Positions 1-11,238 of a stretch of DNA of 64,000 bases are shown piece by piece. A program made the translations under genes and the position numbers. How positions within the stretch are numbered: position 1 is the first letter of the stretch; the number at the start of each line of letters is the position of its first letter. Origin of the DNA: Caulobacteraceae bacterium (GTDB lineage: Bacteria > Pseudomonadota > Alphaproteobacteria > Caulobacterales > Caulobacteraceae); NCBI GenBank assembly GCA_027452265.1, contig DAIDGR010000074.1:1-64000 (forward strand), given 5' to 3'. Below the pieces are notes generated by a model. That model saw only the letters and a list, made by a program, of their open reading frames with translations, did not search any database and had not been told where the DNA came from.

Positions 1-3
1 CTA

Positions 4-1054
4 GAGCGGTTTCCGATCATTCTGCATCATAGCCGGCGGCGGTGAAGTAGTTGGCGCATTCGGCTGGGGCGAAGGTGTCGACGAGGCGGCCGATGGTGGT
101 CCAGAGCCCCTCGACGGTTCGCTCGGACGCCTTCCGCAGGCCCGCCTTGAGCTTGGAGAAGGCCTTCTCGATGGGGTTGAAGTCGGGGCTGTAGGGCGGA
201 AGGAAGAGGAGGCTGGCTCCGGCGGCCTCGATCATCGCTCGCACCGTGGGTCCCTTGTGGCTGCCCAGGTTGTCCATGACGACGATGTCGCCGGCCTGAA
301 GCTCGGGGACGAGCACCCGCTCGACATAGACCTCGAAGACCTCCCGATTGACCGGGCCGTCGAAGACGAAGGGTGCGACCATGCCCGTCAGCCTCAGGCC
401 GGCGATGAAGGTGGTGGTCTTCCAGTGGCCGTGTGGCAGGCTCATCCGCAGCCGCTGACCGCGGGCGCAGCGACCGTGGGTCCTGGCCATCTTGGTGGAG
501 GCCCAGGTCTCGTCGATGAAGACCTGCCGCTCGGGATCGAGATCGAGCTGCCGCTCGAACCAGGCCTGCCGCTGCTTCAGGACGTCCGGACGGGCCTGCT
601 CGTCGGCGTGCCCGGTCTTTTTTTGAGCGTCACGCCGTGCCGGCGGAAGAAGCGCCACAGCGTCCCGATGCCGAACCTCAGCCCCCGCGCCGCCAGAGCC
701 GCCTGCAGTTCGTGCAGGGTCATGTCCGGTTCGCCCTCGATCAGACCCAGGATCGCCTCGGCGTGCGCCTCTATCCGGCCAGACCGTCGATCCCCGCCCA
801 GCGGGCCCGGCTTCACATGGCCCTGGCGGCGCTCCAGCGCGGGCCAGCGGCTCACGCTCGCCGCGCTCACCCCAAACCTCTGGCCCGCCTGGCGGTGCGA
901 CGCTCCCTCGGCCACCGCCCGAAGCACCCGCTCCCGAAGATCCAGCGAAAGAGCTTTGGACATGGCCGTCGGCCTCCGCTCCGACAGCCAGCTTGAATCA
1001 CTCAGTCGCTGATTTGGGAATCCCCTGCCGATTCACTCAGGCGGGAAACCGCCC
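4..1054 (-). mobile_element. IS630-family insertion sequence, apparently complete
   Basis: Two overlapping ORFs encode an IS630-type transposase. Imperfect terminal inverted repeats: left ctagAGCGGTTTCC and right (reverse complement) ctagGGCGGTTTCC, 13/14 identical, each abutting TA as expected for IS630 target duplication. Confidence 0.75.
17..963 (-). CDS. IS630 family transposase, two overlapping ORFs (577-963 and 17-658) probably joined by frameshifting at an A7 run (618-624, minus strand)
   Basis: ORF1 is a helix-turn-helix region (LRERVLRAVAEGASHRQAGQRFGVSAASVSRW). ORF2 has a DDE region (FIDETWASTK...VVMDNLGSHKG...LPPYSPDFNPIEKAFSKLK), the classic IS630 signature. Confidence 0.9.
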
Positions 1055-1077
1055 TAGGACGCGCCGACGGAGTCCGC

Positions 1078-3342
1078 TCAGGTGGCCGGGTGATAGGTCG
1101 CTTCGGTGTGGCCCTTCAGATCCTCCGGCCAGAAATAGACCGCGCGCAGGTCGCCCGAGGCGTAGCGTTCGGCCTCGTCGTCGAAGTGGCGGCTGTCGGG
1201 ATGGCCGCTCTCACCCCCGGCGGTGACGGCGAGGGCGCGGACGCGAGGACCGAACTCCACCACCGCGACGAAGCTGTTTCCCGATGTCCCGTAGCGCTTC
1301 TTCGTGCCGGGATAGGTGCGCGCGCCGAACGAGGCCAGGGAGCCCCACTGGGACGAGGTGAAGGGGACCGGAATGGAGGGGCCCGCGTCGCTGAAATGCG
1401 GAACGATGGAGTCGTCCAGGCGCTGGAATCGATTGACCTCACCCCAGGGCGGGATCGTCCCGAACTGGGCGTCCAGTCGACGGGCTGTCGCGTCCAGGAG
1501 GTCGAGACGTTCGGTCGCGTCCACGGCGGCCATGCGATCGATCAGCGCCACCCCTTCGAGGTCAGGATCGTCCTTTTCCACCCGATCCCGCAACGCTTCC
1601 GCCCAATAGACCGCCAGGGTCGTCGCGCGGGATCCGGCGCTCCAGCGATCGTCCCAGGATCTCAGCAGGCCCAGGGAGCTTTCAAGCCGTTCCTTGTTCG
1701 GATCGTCGGCGGCCAGCATGCCCCAGGTGGAGACCATCCCGGACAGAAGCTCGGGGAAGGCGGGCAGATAGGGATCGAAGGCGGCCTTCATCAGCCCCTC
1801 CAGCGTGAAGTCGCGTCGCCCTTCGAGGAGGCGGAGCGCGTGCAGACCGCGCGGATTCTCGCCCACCCGATCCATGTAGCGGGGAAAGGCGCTGGCCTTG
1901 GGACTGTCCCCGGGGCCGGCGGCCATCCAGGGCGAGTCGTTGGTGTTGAACACGTACCCCGACGGCGGATTGATGGCCTGTGGAATCTGGTCGAGCGGGG
2001 TCAGGCCGCGCCAGTCGGTGGACGGGTCGGCGCCGTTGACGATTTGCGTATAGTCGAACCGATCGTCCCGGATCGGAATGAACTGCGGATGCAGATAGGC
2101 GATGTCGCCCTGATCATCGGCCAGCAGGGTGTTGTTAGACGAATTGGCGCGATAGGCGGCGATCTTCAGATAATCGGCCAGAGTCGCGGCCTTGGTGCGC
2201 AGGAAGGACTGCTCCAGGGCAGGGACGGGGGTGTTCATCAGGTCCAGAGCGATCCAGGTCCCGTCGCGCCGGGCCACCACCGGGCCGTGATGGGTGCGAT
2301 AGGTGGTGAAGCTGCGCTGCGCCAGAGTCCCGTCGGGCCGTCGATAGGCCAGGGTCACGACCTTGGATCGAACGGGGCGAAGCTCGGACCCAAAGCGGAA
2401 ATAGAGGCGACCGTCCTTCTTTATGATCTGCTCGGCGAAGCGATCGACATTGTCGACGCCGCTGGAGGTGTGCATCCAACCCAGATGCGGGTTGAATCCC
2501 TGATAGATGAAAAACTGACCCCAGGTGGCCGCGCCATAGACATTCAGCCCCTCATCGCTCGTCATCTGCAGTTCCGAGCGGAAGAAGAAGGACGTATGCG
2601 GATTGATCAGCAGGAGGGCGTGATGGTCGCGCGTGTTGGACGGCGCGATGGCGATGCCGTTCGAGCCTGACGGCTCCTTGGGGCCAGGCGGCGCCTCGGG
2701 AATGGCGGCCGCCGCGTCGGGACCGCCGTAGAACGCCGCCAGATCCTTGAGCGAGGCGCGCTCGATGTCGCCGCCGATGCTGCCCTCGGAAAAGGCGAGG
2801 GCCATCCAGGGCTCGAACCGGGTGATGACCTTGGGATGGGTCGTCGGGTGGGCGGCGAGATAGGCGTTGAGACCGTCGGCCCAGGCGTCCATCAGCGTCT
2901 TCAGCCAGGCCGGGCTTGAGGCGTAGTCGGCCTTGAGCGTCTCAGGGTCGATGAACAGGCGCTGGCGCAGATCGCTCCAGATGGCCCCTTCGCCCTCCGC
3001 CTCCGCCCGGCGGCCGAGCGCGGTCAGATAGTTGTCCTCGATGCGTCCAAAATCGTCCTCCGCCTGGGCGTAGATCATGCCGAACACGGCGTCCGCATCG
3101 GTCTTTCCGTGGACATGGGCGATCCCCCAGTCGTCCCGCGTGATGGTGACCCGGGCGGCCTCACTCGCCCAGCGCGCTTGATCGTCCTTAGACGCCGGAC
3201 TCGCCGCCATCGCTGGAGCTTGCGCCGCGGGGGCGGCCATTTCGGGGGCAGGGGCCGCCCCGACGGAGCCGGCCGCGCAAAGCGTCAGTGCGCTCGCCCC
3301 CAGAAGGGGAAGGGCCAAGGTCAAACCGGTCTTTCGCTTCAT
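1078..3342 (-). CDS. Penicillin acylase family protein (Ntn hydrolase; possible acyl-homoserine-lactone acylase)
   Basis: Signal peptide; RDDWGIAHVHGKTDADAVFGMIYAQAEDDF; processing site SGSNGIAIAPSNT; NPHTSFFFRSELQ; all typical of penicillin amidase family. Confidence 0.88.
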   Translation of the reverse strand: MKRKTGLTLALPLLGASALTLCAAGSVGAAPAPEMAAPAAQAPAMAASPASKDDQARWASEAARVTITRDDWGIAHVHGKTDADAVFGMIYAQAEDDFGRIEDNYLTALGRRAEAEGEGAIWSDLRQRLFIDPETLKADYASSPAWLKTLMDAWADGLNAYLAAHPTTHPKVITRFEPWMALAFSEGSIGGDIERASLKDLAAFYGGPDAAAAIPEAPPGPKEPSGSNGIAIAPSNTRDHHALLLINPHTSFFFRSELQMTSDEGLNVYGAATWGQFFIYQGFNPHLGWMHTSSGVDNVDRFAEQIIKKDGRLYFRFGSELRPVRSKVVTLAYRRPDGTLAQRSFTTYRTHHGPVVARRDGTWIALDLMNTPVPALEQSFLRTKAATLADYLKIAAYRANSSNNTLLADDQGDIAYLHPQFIPIRDDRFDYTQIVNGADPSTDWRGLTPLDQIPQAINPPSGYVFNTNDSPWMAAGPGDSPKASAFPRYMDRVGENPRGLHALRLLEGRRDFTLEGLMKAAFDPYLPAFPELLSGMVSTWGMLAADDPNKERLESSLGLLRSWDDRWSAGSRATTLAVYWAEALRDRVEKDDPDLEGVALIDRMAAVDATERLDLLDATARRLDAQFGTIPPWGEVNRFQRLDDSIVPHFSDAGPSIPVPFTSSQWGSLASFGARTYPGTKKRYGTSGNSFVAVVEFGPRVRALAVTAGGESGHPDSRHFDDEAERYASGDLRAVYFWPEDLKGHTEATYHPAT

Positions 3343-3414
3343 CTCATCGCCTCTTTCCATTCGGGCATTGGCTTGGGCCTTGCCGCGCGGCCCGGTTTGG
3401 CTTGACGCCGCATC

Positions 3415-3434
3415 ATATAAAGATATCTTTATAT
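3415..3434. promoter_or_regulatory. Perfect 20-bp palindrome ATATAAAGATATCTTTATAT, candidate ArsR-family operator
   Basis: Read directly; equals its own reverse complement. It ends 3 bp before the ATG (3438) of the ArsR-methyltransferase gene, in the divergent promoter region with the acylase gene. Confidence 0.7.
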
Positions 3435-3437
3435 CCC

Positions 3438-4409
3438 ATGGCGATCTCCTCCGATCAGGCGGTGGGCGCGCTCCGCGCCGCAGCGGAGCCCACCCGTCTT
3501 CGCATTCTGGCCCTGTTGTCGCGAGAAGAACTCGCGGTGCTCGAGCTTTGCCGCATTCTCGGCCAGAGCCAACCCCGCGTGTCGCGGCATCTAAAGCTTC
3601 TTGCCGAGGCGGGTTTGGTGGAGCGGTTCCCGGACGGCGCCTGGGTGTTCTATCGCCTGTCCCGGGCCTCGCCGGTGCGGGGCCTCGCCGACCAGATCCT
3701 GGCCCTGATCGCCGAGGACGATCCGACCCTGGCCCGCGACGCGGCGCGCCTCGCCGGGGTGGCTGAGGAGCGGGCGCAGCAGGCGTCGCAGTATTTCGCC
3801 GAGAACGCCGCGCGCTGGGATGAGATCCGCTCGCTCTATACCGCCGAGGATGCGGTGGAGGCGGCGATCCTGCGCATGGCGGGCGATGGCCCGTTTGACC
3901 GGGTGGTCGACCTGGGGTCGGGCACGGGACGGATGCTCACCCTGCTGGGTGAGCGGGCGCGCTCGGGTGTCGGCCTCGATCTCTCGCGCCAGATGCTGAA
4001 CATCGCCCGCGCCCAGGTCGCTTCGGCCGGACTCAAGGCGTTTGAACTTCGGCATGGCGACATCCTGGCCACAGGGCTGGGCGAGGGCGAGGCCGACCTC
4101 GTGGTTATTCACCAGGTCCTGCACTACCTCGCCGATCCGGGCGCGGCGGTGGCGGAGGCGGCGCGCCTGGTCCGGCCCCGGGGGCGGCTTCTGATCGTCG
4201 ACTTCGCCCCGCACGACCTTGAGTTCCTGCGTTCGGAGCACCGGCACCGGCGCCTCGGGTTCTCCGACATGGAGATGGAGCGTTGGCTGGCTGAGGCCGG
4301 CCTCGCGGCGCCGCGCACCGAAAGCCTGCCCCCCTCCGCCCCAGGCGGACTCACGGTGAAGATCTGGGGCGCTGAGCGGCAGGCCGCGCGCCTGAGGCGG
4401 ATCGCATGA
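3438..4409 (+). CDS. ArsR-family winged-helix regulator fused to a class I SAM-dependent methyltransferase
   Basis: N-terminal LRAAAEPTRLRILALLSREELAVLELCRILGQSQPRVSRHLKLLAEAGLVERF (ArsR HTH); C-terminal VVDLGSGTGRMLTLLGERARSGVGLDLSRQML (SAM-binding motif). Overlaps metF by 4 nt. Confidence 0.88.
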   Translation: MAISSDQAVGALRAAAEPTRLRILALLSREELAVLELCRILGQSQPRVSRHLKLLAEAGLVERFPDGAWVFYRLSRASPVRGLADQILALIAEDDPTLARDAARLAGVAEERAQQASQYFAENAARWDEIRSLYTAEDAVEAAILRMAGDGPFDRVVDLGSGTGRMLTLLGERARSGVGLDLSRQMLNIARAQVASAGLKAFELRHGDILATGLGEGEADLVVIHQVLHYLADPGAAVAEAARLVRPRGRLLIVDFAPHDLEFLRSEHRHRRLGFSDMEMERWLAEAGLAAPRTESLPPSAPGGLTVKIWGAERQAARLRRIA

Positions 4410-5362
4410 GCGCCCCGCAAGCCGAGCTCAAGTCCGCAAACGCCGCTCCAAAGACCGCCCCCGCCACGGCCTTGGGGCCGGTCGCCCGCAGCCAGGCCTG
4501 GGCCGGGCCCGCGCCGCGCGTCTCGTTCGAGTTTTCGCCGCCCAAGACCCCTGAAGCGGAAGAGGATCTTTGGCGCGCCATTCGCCGCCTCGAGCCTCTG
4601 GGCCCCGACTTCGTCTCCATCACCTATGGCGCCGGGGGCTCGACCCGGGAGCGGACGCATCGCACGGTCGAGCGGATCCTGGGCGAAACCGGTCTGTCGC
4701 CGGCCGCTCACCTGACCTGTGTCGAAGCGTCCCGGGCCGAGGTCGACGCGGTGGTGGAGGCCTACGCTCAGGCCGGGGTCAGGCACATCGTGGCCTTGCG
4801 GGGCGACCCCCCCGGACAGCTTGGCGGCGCCTATCGCGCCCGGCCCGACGGCTACGCCAACGCCACGGAACTGGGCCGGGCGATCGCCGCGCGCGGCGGC
4901 TTTGAGGTGTTTGTCGGCCTCTATCCCCAGGGGCATCCCGAGAGTCCGGGCCTCGATCACGATATCGCCGTCCTCAAGGCCAAGGTGGACGCGGGCGCGA
5001 CCCGGGCGATCACCCAGTTCTTCTTCGATATCGACGGCTTTCTGCGGTTCATGGACCGGGTCCGGGGCGCCGGGATCACGATCCCGATCTCCGTCGGCAT
5101 CATGCCGGTGACCAGCTTCAAGGGTCTGTCGCGGATGGCGGGCCAGTGCGGCATCGTCCTTCCCGACTGGCTTGGGCGCCTGTTCGAAGGCCTCGACAAG
5201 GACCCGGAGACCCGTCGCCTGATCGCCGCCTCCGTCGCCGCCGAAATGTGCGCGCGTCTTCAGGAGGAAGGGTTCCACGAGTTTCACTTCTTCACCTTGA
5301 ACCGGGCGGACCTGGTCTACGCCATCTGTCGGGTCCTTGGCCTTCGGGAGCGTGCGGCATGA
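4406..5362 (+). CDS. metF: 5,10-methylenetetrahydrofolate reductase
   Basis: SFEFSPPKTPEAEEDLWRAIRRLEPLGPDFVSITYGAGGSTRERTH... and ITQFFFDIDGFLRFMDR, canonical MetF motifs; upstream of metH. Confidence 0.95.
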   Translation: MSAPQAELKSANAAPKTAPATALGPVARSQAWAGPAPRVSFEFSPPKTPEAEEDLWRAIRRLEPLGPDFVSITYGAGGSTRERTHRTVERILGETGLSPAAHLTCVEASRAEVDAVVEAYAQAGVRHIVALRGDPPGQLGGAYRARPDGYANATELGRAIAARGGFEVFVGLYPQGHPESPGLDHDIAVLKAKVDAGATRAITQFFFDIDGFLRFMDRVRGAGITIPISVGIMPVTSFKGLSRMAGQCGIVLPDWLGRLFEGLDKDPETRRLIAASVAAEMCARLQEEGFHEFHFFTLNRADLVYAICRVLGLRERAA

Positions 5363-6438
5363 GCATCGATCCCCGGGAAGGCCGCGCCGGCCGGATCGCG
5401 GAACTGTACGCGGCGGCCAGGGCGCGGATCCTCATCCTCGACGGCTCCTGGGGCGTGATGATCCAGCGGCGTCGTCTGGAGGAGGCGGATTTTCGGGGTG
5501 AGCGCTTTGCCGCGCACACCCTGCCGCTCAAAGGGGACAATGACCTTCTATGCCTGACGCGGCCGGACGTGGTCGCCGAGCTGCATGATCTCTATTTCGA
5601 CGCCGGGGCCGATATCGCCGAAACCAACACCTTCAACGCCACGGCGATCAGCCAGGCCGATTACGGCCTGGAAGGCGCGGTGCGCGACATCAATCTGGCC
5701 GCCGCGCGTCTCGCCCGCGAATCCGCCGAGCTTTGGCGCGCCCGCACGCCCGACAAGCCGCGTTTCGTCGCCGGCGCCATCGGTCCGTTGAACCGCACGC
5801 TCTCCATGTCCAGCGACGTCAACGATCCGGGGGCGCGCCAGGTGAGCTTCGAGGCGGTCTATGACGCCTATCGTGAGCAGGCCCTGGCCCTGCACGAGGG
5901 CGGGGTTGACCTCTTCCTGGTGGAGACCGTGTTCGACACGCTTAACGCCAAGGCGGCGATCAAGGCGATCCTTGACCTTGCCGATGAGGGACTTGAGCCC
6001 CTGCCGATCTGGATCTCCGGCACCATAACGGATCGCTCCGGACGCACCTTATCGGGCCAGACCGTGGGCGCCTTCTGGCACTCAATCCGCCATGCCCGCC
6101 CCTTTGCGGTGGGATTCAACTGCGCCCTGGGCGCCGAACTCATGCGCCCGCACATCGCCGAACTGGCCCGCCTCGCCGACACCCTGGTGGCCGCCTATCC
6201 CAATGCCGGCCTGCCCAATGCGTTTGGTGAGTATGACGAGACGCCGGAGGAGACCTCGACCCAGCTGCGCGAATGGGCGCGAAGCGGACTGGTCAATATT
6301 CTGGGCGGATGCTGCGGCACAACGCCTGAGCATATCCGGGCGATCGCCGAGGCGGCGCAGGGCGCGACGCCCCGCACGCCTCCGAGCCTGAACCCGGCCT
6401 TGCGCCTTTCGGGGCTGGAGCCGTTCGAGCTCGCCTGA
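5359..6438 (+). CDS. metH: Methionine synthase N-terminal (homocysteine S-methyltransferase) module of a split MetH
   Basis: ILDGSWGVMIQRRRLEEADFRG...DLLCLTRPDVV...; C-terminal NILGGCCGTTPEHIRAIAEA Zn-binding motif; ORF ends before the pterin-binding domain. Confidence 0.92.
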   Translation: MSIDPREGRAGRIAELYAAARARILILDGSWGVMIQRRRLEEADFRGERFAAHTLPLKGDNDLLCLTRPDVVAELHDLYFDAGADIAETNTFNATAISQADYGLEGAVRDINLAAARLARESAELWRARTPDKPRFVAGAIGPLNRTLSMSSDVNDPGARQVSFEAVYDAYREQALALHEGGVDLFLVETVFDTLNAKAAIKAILDLADEGLEPLPIWISGTITDRSGRTLSGQTVGAFWHSIRHARPFAVGFNCALGAELMRPHIAELARLADTLVAAYPNAGLPNAFGEYDETPEETSTQLREWARSGLVNILGGCCGTTPEHIRAIAEAAQGATPRTPPSLNPALRLSGLEPFELA

Positions 6439-6470
6439 TGTTCGCACAGCTTTCGTCTTTTGACCGCCTG

Positions 6471-6584
6471 GCGCGCGTGGCGCGTGGACAGAGCCGGCCC
6501 GGCGCTTCGCAGCCCGCTCAAGGATCCGCGGATGGCGCGGGGTTCAGCGTCATCGCCGAGCCTAAGGCAACGCATGAGGCTCCA
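6471..6584. repeat. Dispersed intergenic repeat, degenerate copy (copy B)
   Basis: Aligns without gaps from the shared GCGCTTCGCA block to copies at 9265 and 37948 (shared CCCGGCGCTTCGCA, TTCAGCGTC, TCGCCG, AACGCAT blocks); stem pairing partly degraded. Confidence 0.65.
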
Positions 6585-6634
6585 AGGCGGACCGTGAGGC
6601 TCGCCGCGTCCGCGCCGAGGTGGAGCGCACAGGC

Positions 6635-9264
<2,630 letters not shown>

Positions 9265-9265
<1 letters not shown>

Positions 9266-9379
9266 GGTGCGTTGCGTTTGGACGTAACCAACCCGGCGCT
9301 TCGCAACGCACCCAGGGACCTTAAGATAGAGCACGATTCAGCGTCTTCGCCGGGTCCACGAAAACGCATCGTGCTCTAG
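9265..9379. repeat. Dispersed two-hairpin intergenic repeat (copy A), possibly a bidirectional terminator
   Basis: Stem 1 GGGTGCGTTGCG (9265-9276) / CGCAACGCACCC (9302-9313), perfect 12 bp. Stem 2 TAGAGCACGAT (9327-9337) / ATCGTGCTCTA (9368-9378), perfect 11 bp. Fills the convergent gap between metH stop and the next gene's stop. Confidence 0.85.
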
Positions 9380-9380
9380 A

Positions 9381-10127
9381 TTAGCCGTGCGGCCCGGCGG
9401 GCGGGGCCGGGTCCGGACCCGACGCCGACGCCTTGGCGTCGGTCTTGGCGTCGCTCGAGGACGGCGTCGTTGGCGCGTCGGGGGGCGCGTCGGGGGCTGG
9501 GGCGGCGACCGAAGCGCCGTCGTCCGGTGAGGGGCTCTTGAACACCACCGGCGCCGGCGGCTCGGCGGTGGCGGAGGGGCCGTTATACTTCAAGGCCTCG
9601 CCCAGCAGGGCCGACTTGGCCGTCAGGGCGCGGGCATTGGTGTCGCAGGCGTCGGGCAGGCCCCAGGACAGCCAGGCGTCGGCGAGGCGGCGCGGCGTGT
9701 TGGTCTCGGCCACCGACCAGATGGCCCGCCCTTGGCGCACGGCCGCCGCGCCTTGCGGCGCGATCACCTTGAGGCTGGCCTTCTCCGCCGCCTCCACCGC
9801 GCCCGCCAGCACCTTGGCTTCGTCCCGGGCCGCGGCCATGTCGTCCGCATAGGGCTGCGCCTCGTTCTTCACCGACGAGCCGAACTCTTTGTCGATGGCG
9901 CGCAGCTGCGGGACGATCTGGTCGTAGATATAGAGATACTGGTCGAGCGCCCCATAGCACCAGGCGGCCAGCAGATACGGGTCCTTCGGCGCATTGGCGG
10001 GAAGGGGCTCGCTGTCGTCATTGGTATTGAGCGTGACGGGGCTCTTGGCCGGCTTCGCGGCGGGAGCGGCCTGGACGCCCTGGAGGCTGGCGGCGGCAAG
10101 AAGCACGGCGAGGATGGCGGATCTCAT
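9381..10127 (-). CDS. Hypothetical secreted protein with Pro/Ala-rich C-terminus
   Basis: Signal peptide MRSAILAVLLAAASLQGVQA; helical body; low-complexity tail; no family recognised. Confidence 0.7.
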   Translation of the reverse strand: MRSAILAVLLAAASLQGVQAAPAAKPAKSPVTLNTNDDSEPLPANAPKDPYLLAAWCYGALDQYLYIYDQIVPQLRAIDKEFGSSVKNEAQPYADDMAAARDEAKVLAGAVEAAEKASLKVIAPQGAAAVRQGRAIWSVAETNTPRRLADAWLSWGLPDACDTNARALTAKSALLGEALKYNGPSATAEPPAPVVFKSPSPDDGASVAAPAPDAPPDAPTTPSSSDAKTDAKASASGPDPAPPAGPHG

Positions 10128-10472
10128 GAGCAGGCCTCAAAAACGACGGGGCGTGGCGGCTGTCGACGGGCTGTTTAAGCGCCTGGAGCCGTCGATCAAG
10201 CCGCGCGCGCCTGGATGACGAACGCCATGGTCGGAATTGCGGCGCCCGAGGCCATGGCGAGATGAATCCGCGCCGCCCGGGACGAGGCCGGTTGACGCTG
10301 TCGCTGGAACGTCCACATTAACAACTGGTTGCCAGGGTCGCTTCCAAGGTCGTTCTGAGGGGCGCTCATAGCCCGGACGGGTGAGGGGCGTCAGAGCGGC
10401 CAACGGGACGGGAAAGTCAGGGCTTGCTGGGGGGCGAGACCGAGCTGGAGGCGAAAGCCGGATGAGGTTCGC

Positions 10473-10805
10473 ATGACCGAAACCTTCGTGGCGCCTGGCC
10501 CTTTTCCGCCTTCCCCGCGACGGGCCGGATTTTCACCCACGCGCGCCGTGATCGGCCTTCTGGGCGGGCTCGCCTGGCTTGGCGCGCTGGTCATAGGCAC
10601 GGCGCTGGCCGTTGTGGTCGCCTTCAGTCTGGTGGTGGTCGCCGCGATCAGTTCGGTGGTGCTGGCGTTTGTCCTGGCGGCCTCCAAGGCGCGCCAGACG
10701 GCCCGCGCCCGGCGGGATGGCGACGAGGGCGTGATCGAGGCCCGCTCAATCGGCGGTCATTCCTGGGTCGCCTATGGCTGGGACGGCGAGCGCCAGGCCC
10801 CTTGA
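10473..10805 (+). CDS. Hypothetical small membrane protein
   Basis: One long hydrophobic region (AVIGLLGGLAWLGALVIGTALAVVVAFSLVVVAAISSVVLAFVLA). Confidence 0.6.
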   Translation: MTETFVAPGPFPPSPRRAGFSPTRAVIGLLGGLAWLGALVIGTALAVVVAFSLVVVAAISSVVLAFVLAASKARQTARARRDGDEGVIEARSIGGHSWVAYGWDGERQAP

Positions 10806-10878
10806 GACCGGCGCGTCTGGCGGCGCCGCGGCGCCTCGCCTATAGCTCCGGGCGACAACCGCATCGGGAGGAGCCGTC

Positions 10879-11169
10879 ATGATCGGCATCATTGCGACCA
10901 TCAAGGTGAAGGACGGCGAGGGCGACGCCTTCGAGGCCGTGTTCAGGACGCTGCAGGACAAGGTCCGGGCGAACGAGGCCGGCGCCAAGCTCTATCAGCT
11001 GACCAAAAGCCGCACCGAACCCAATACATACCGCGTTCTGGAGATCTATGCCGATCAGGAGGCGCTCTCCGCGCATGGGCAGACCGACTATTTCAAGGAG
11101 ATCGGCCGCCAGATGGGGCCGCACCTGGATGGGCGCCCGAACATCGAGATGCTCGACATCATCGGCTAA
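10879..11169 (+). CDS. Antibiotic biosynthesis monooxygenase (ABM/quinol monooxygenase) domain protein
   Basis: MIGIIATIKVKDGEGDAFEAVFRTLQDKVRANEAGAKLYQLTKSRTEPNTYRVLEIYADQEALSAHGQTDYFKE, typical ABM fold protein. Confidence 0.85.
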   Translation: MIGIIATIKVKDGEGDAFEAVFRTLQDKVRANEAGAKLYQLTKSRTEPNTYRVLEIYADQEALSAHGQTDYFKEIGRQMGPHLDGRPNIEMLDIIG

Positions 11170-11238
11170 GCGCGCCGCACCGGGCCCCGGCCGGCTGGAC
11201 CGCATGGATCCGGCCGGCATCGCCCTCATCCAACGCGA

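Noticed and set aside
1090-2670. 526-aa plus-strand ORF antisense to the penicillin acylase
   Set aside because: The minus-strand acylase is convincingly coding; the plus-strand frame shows no domain.
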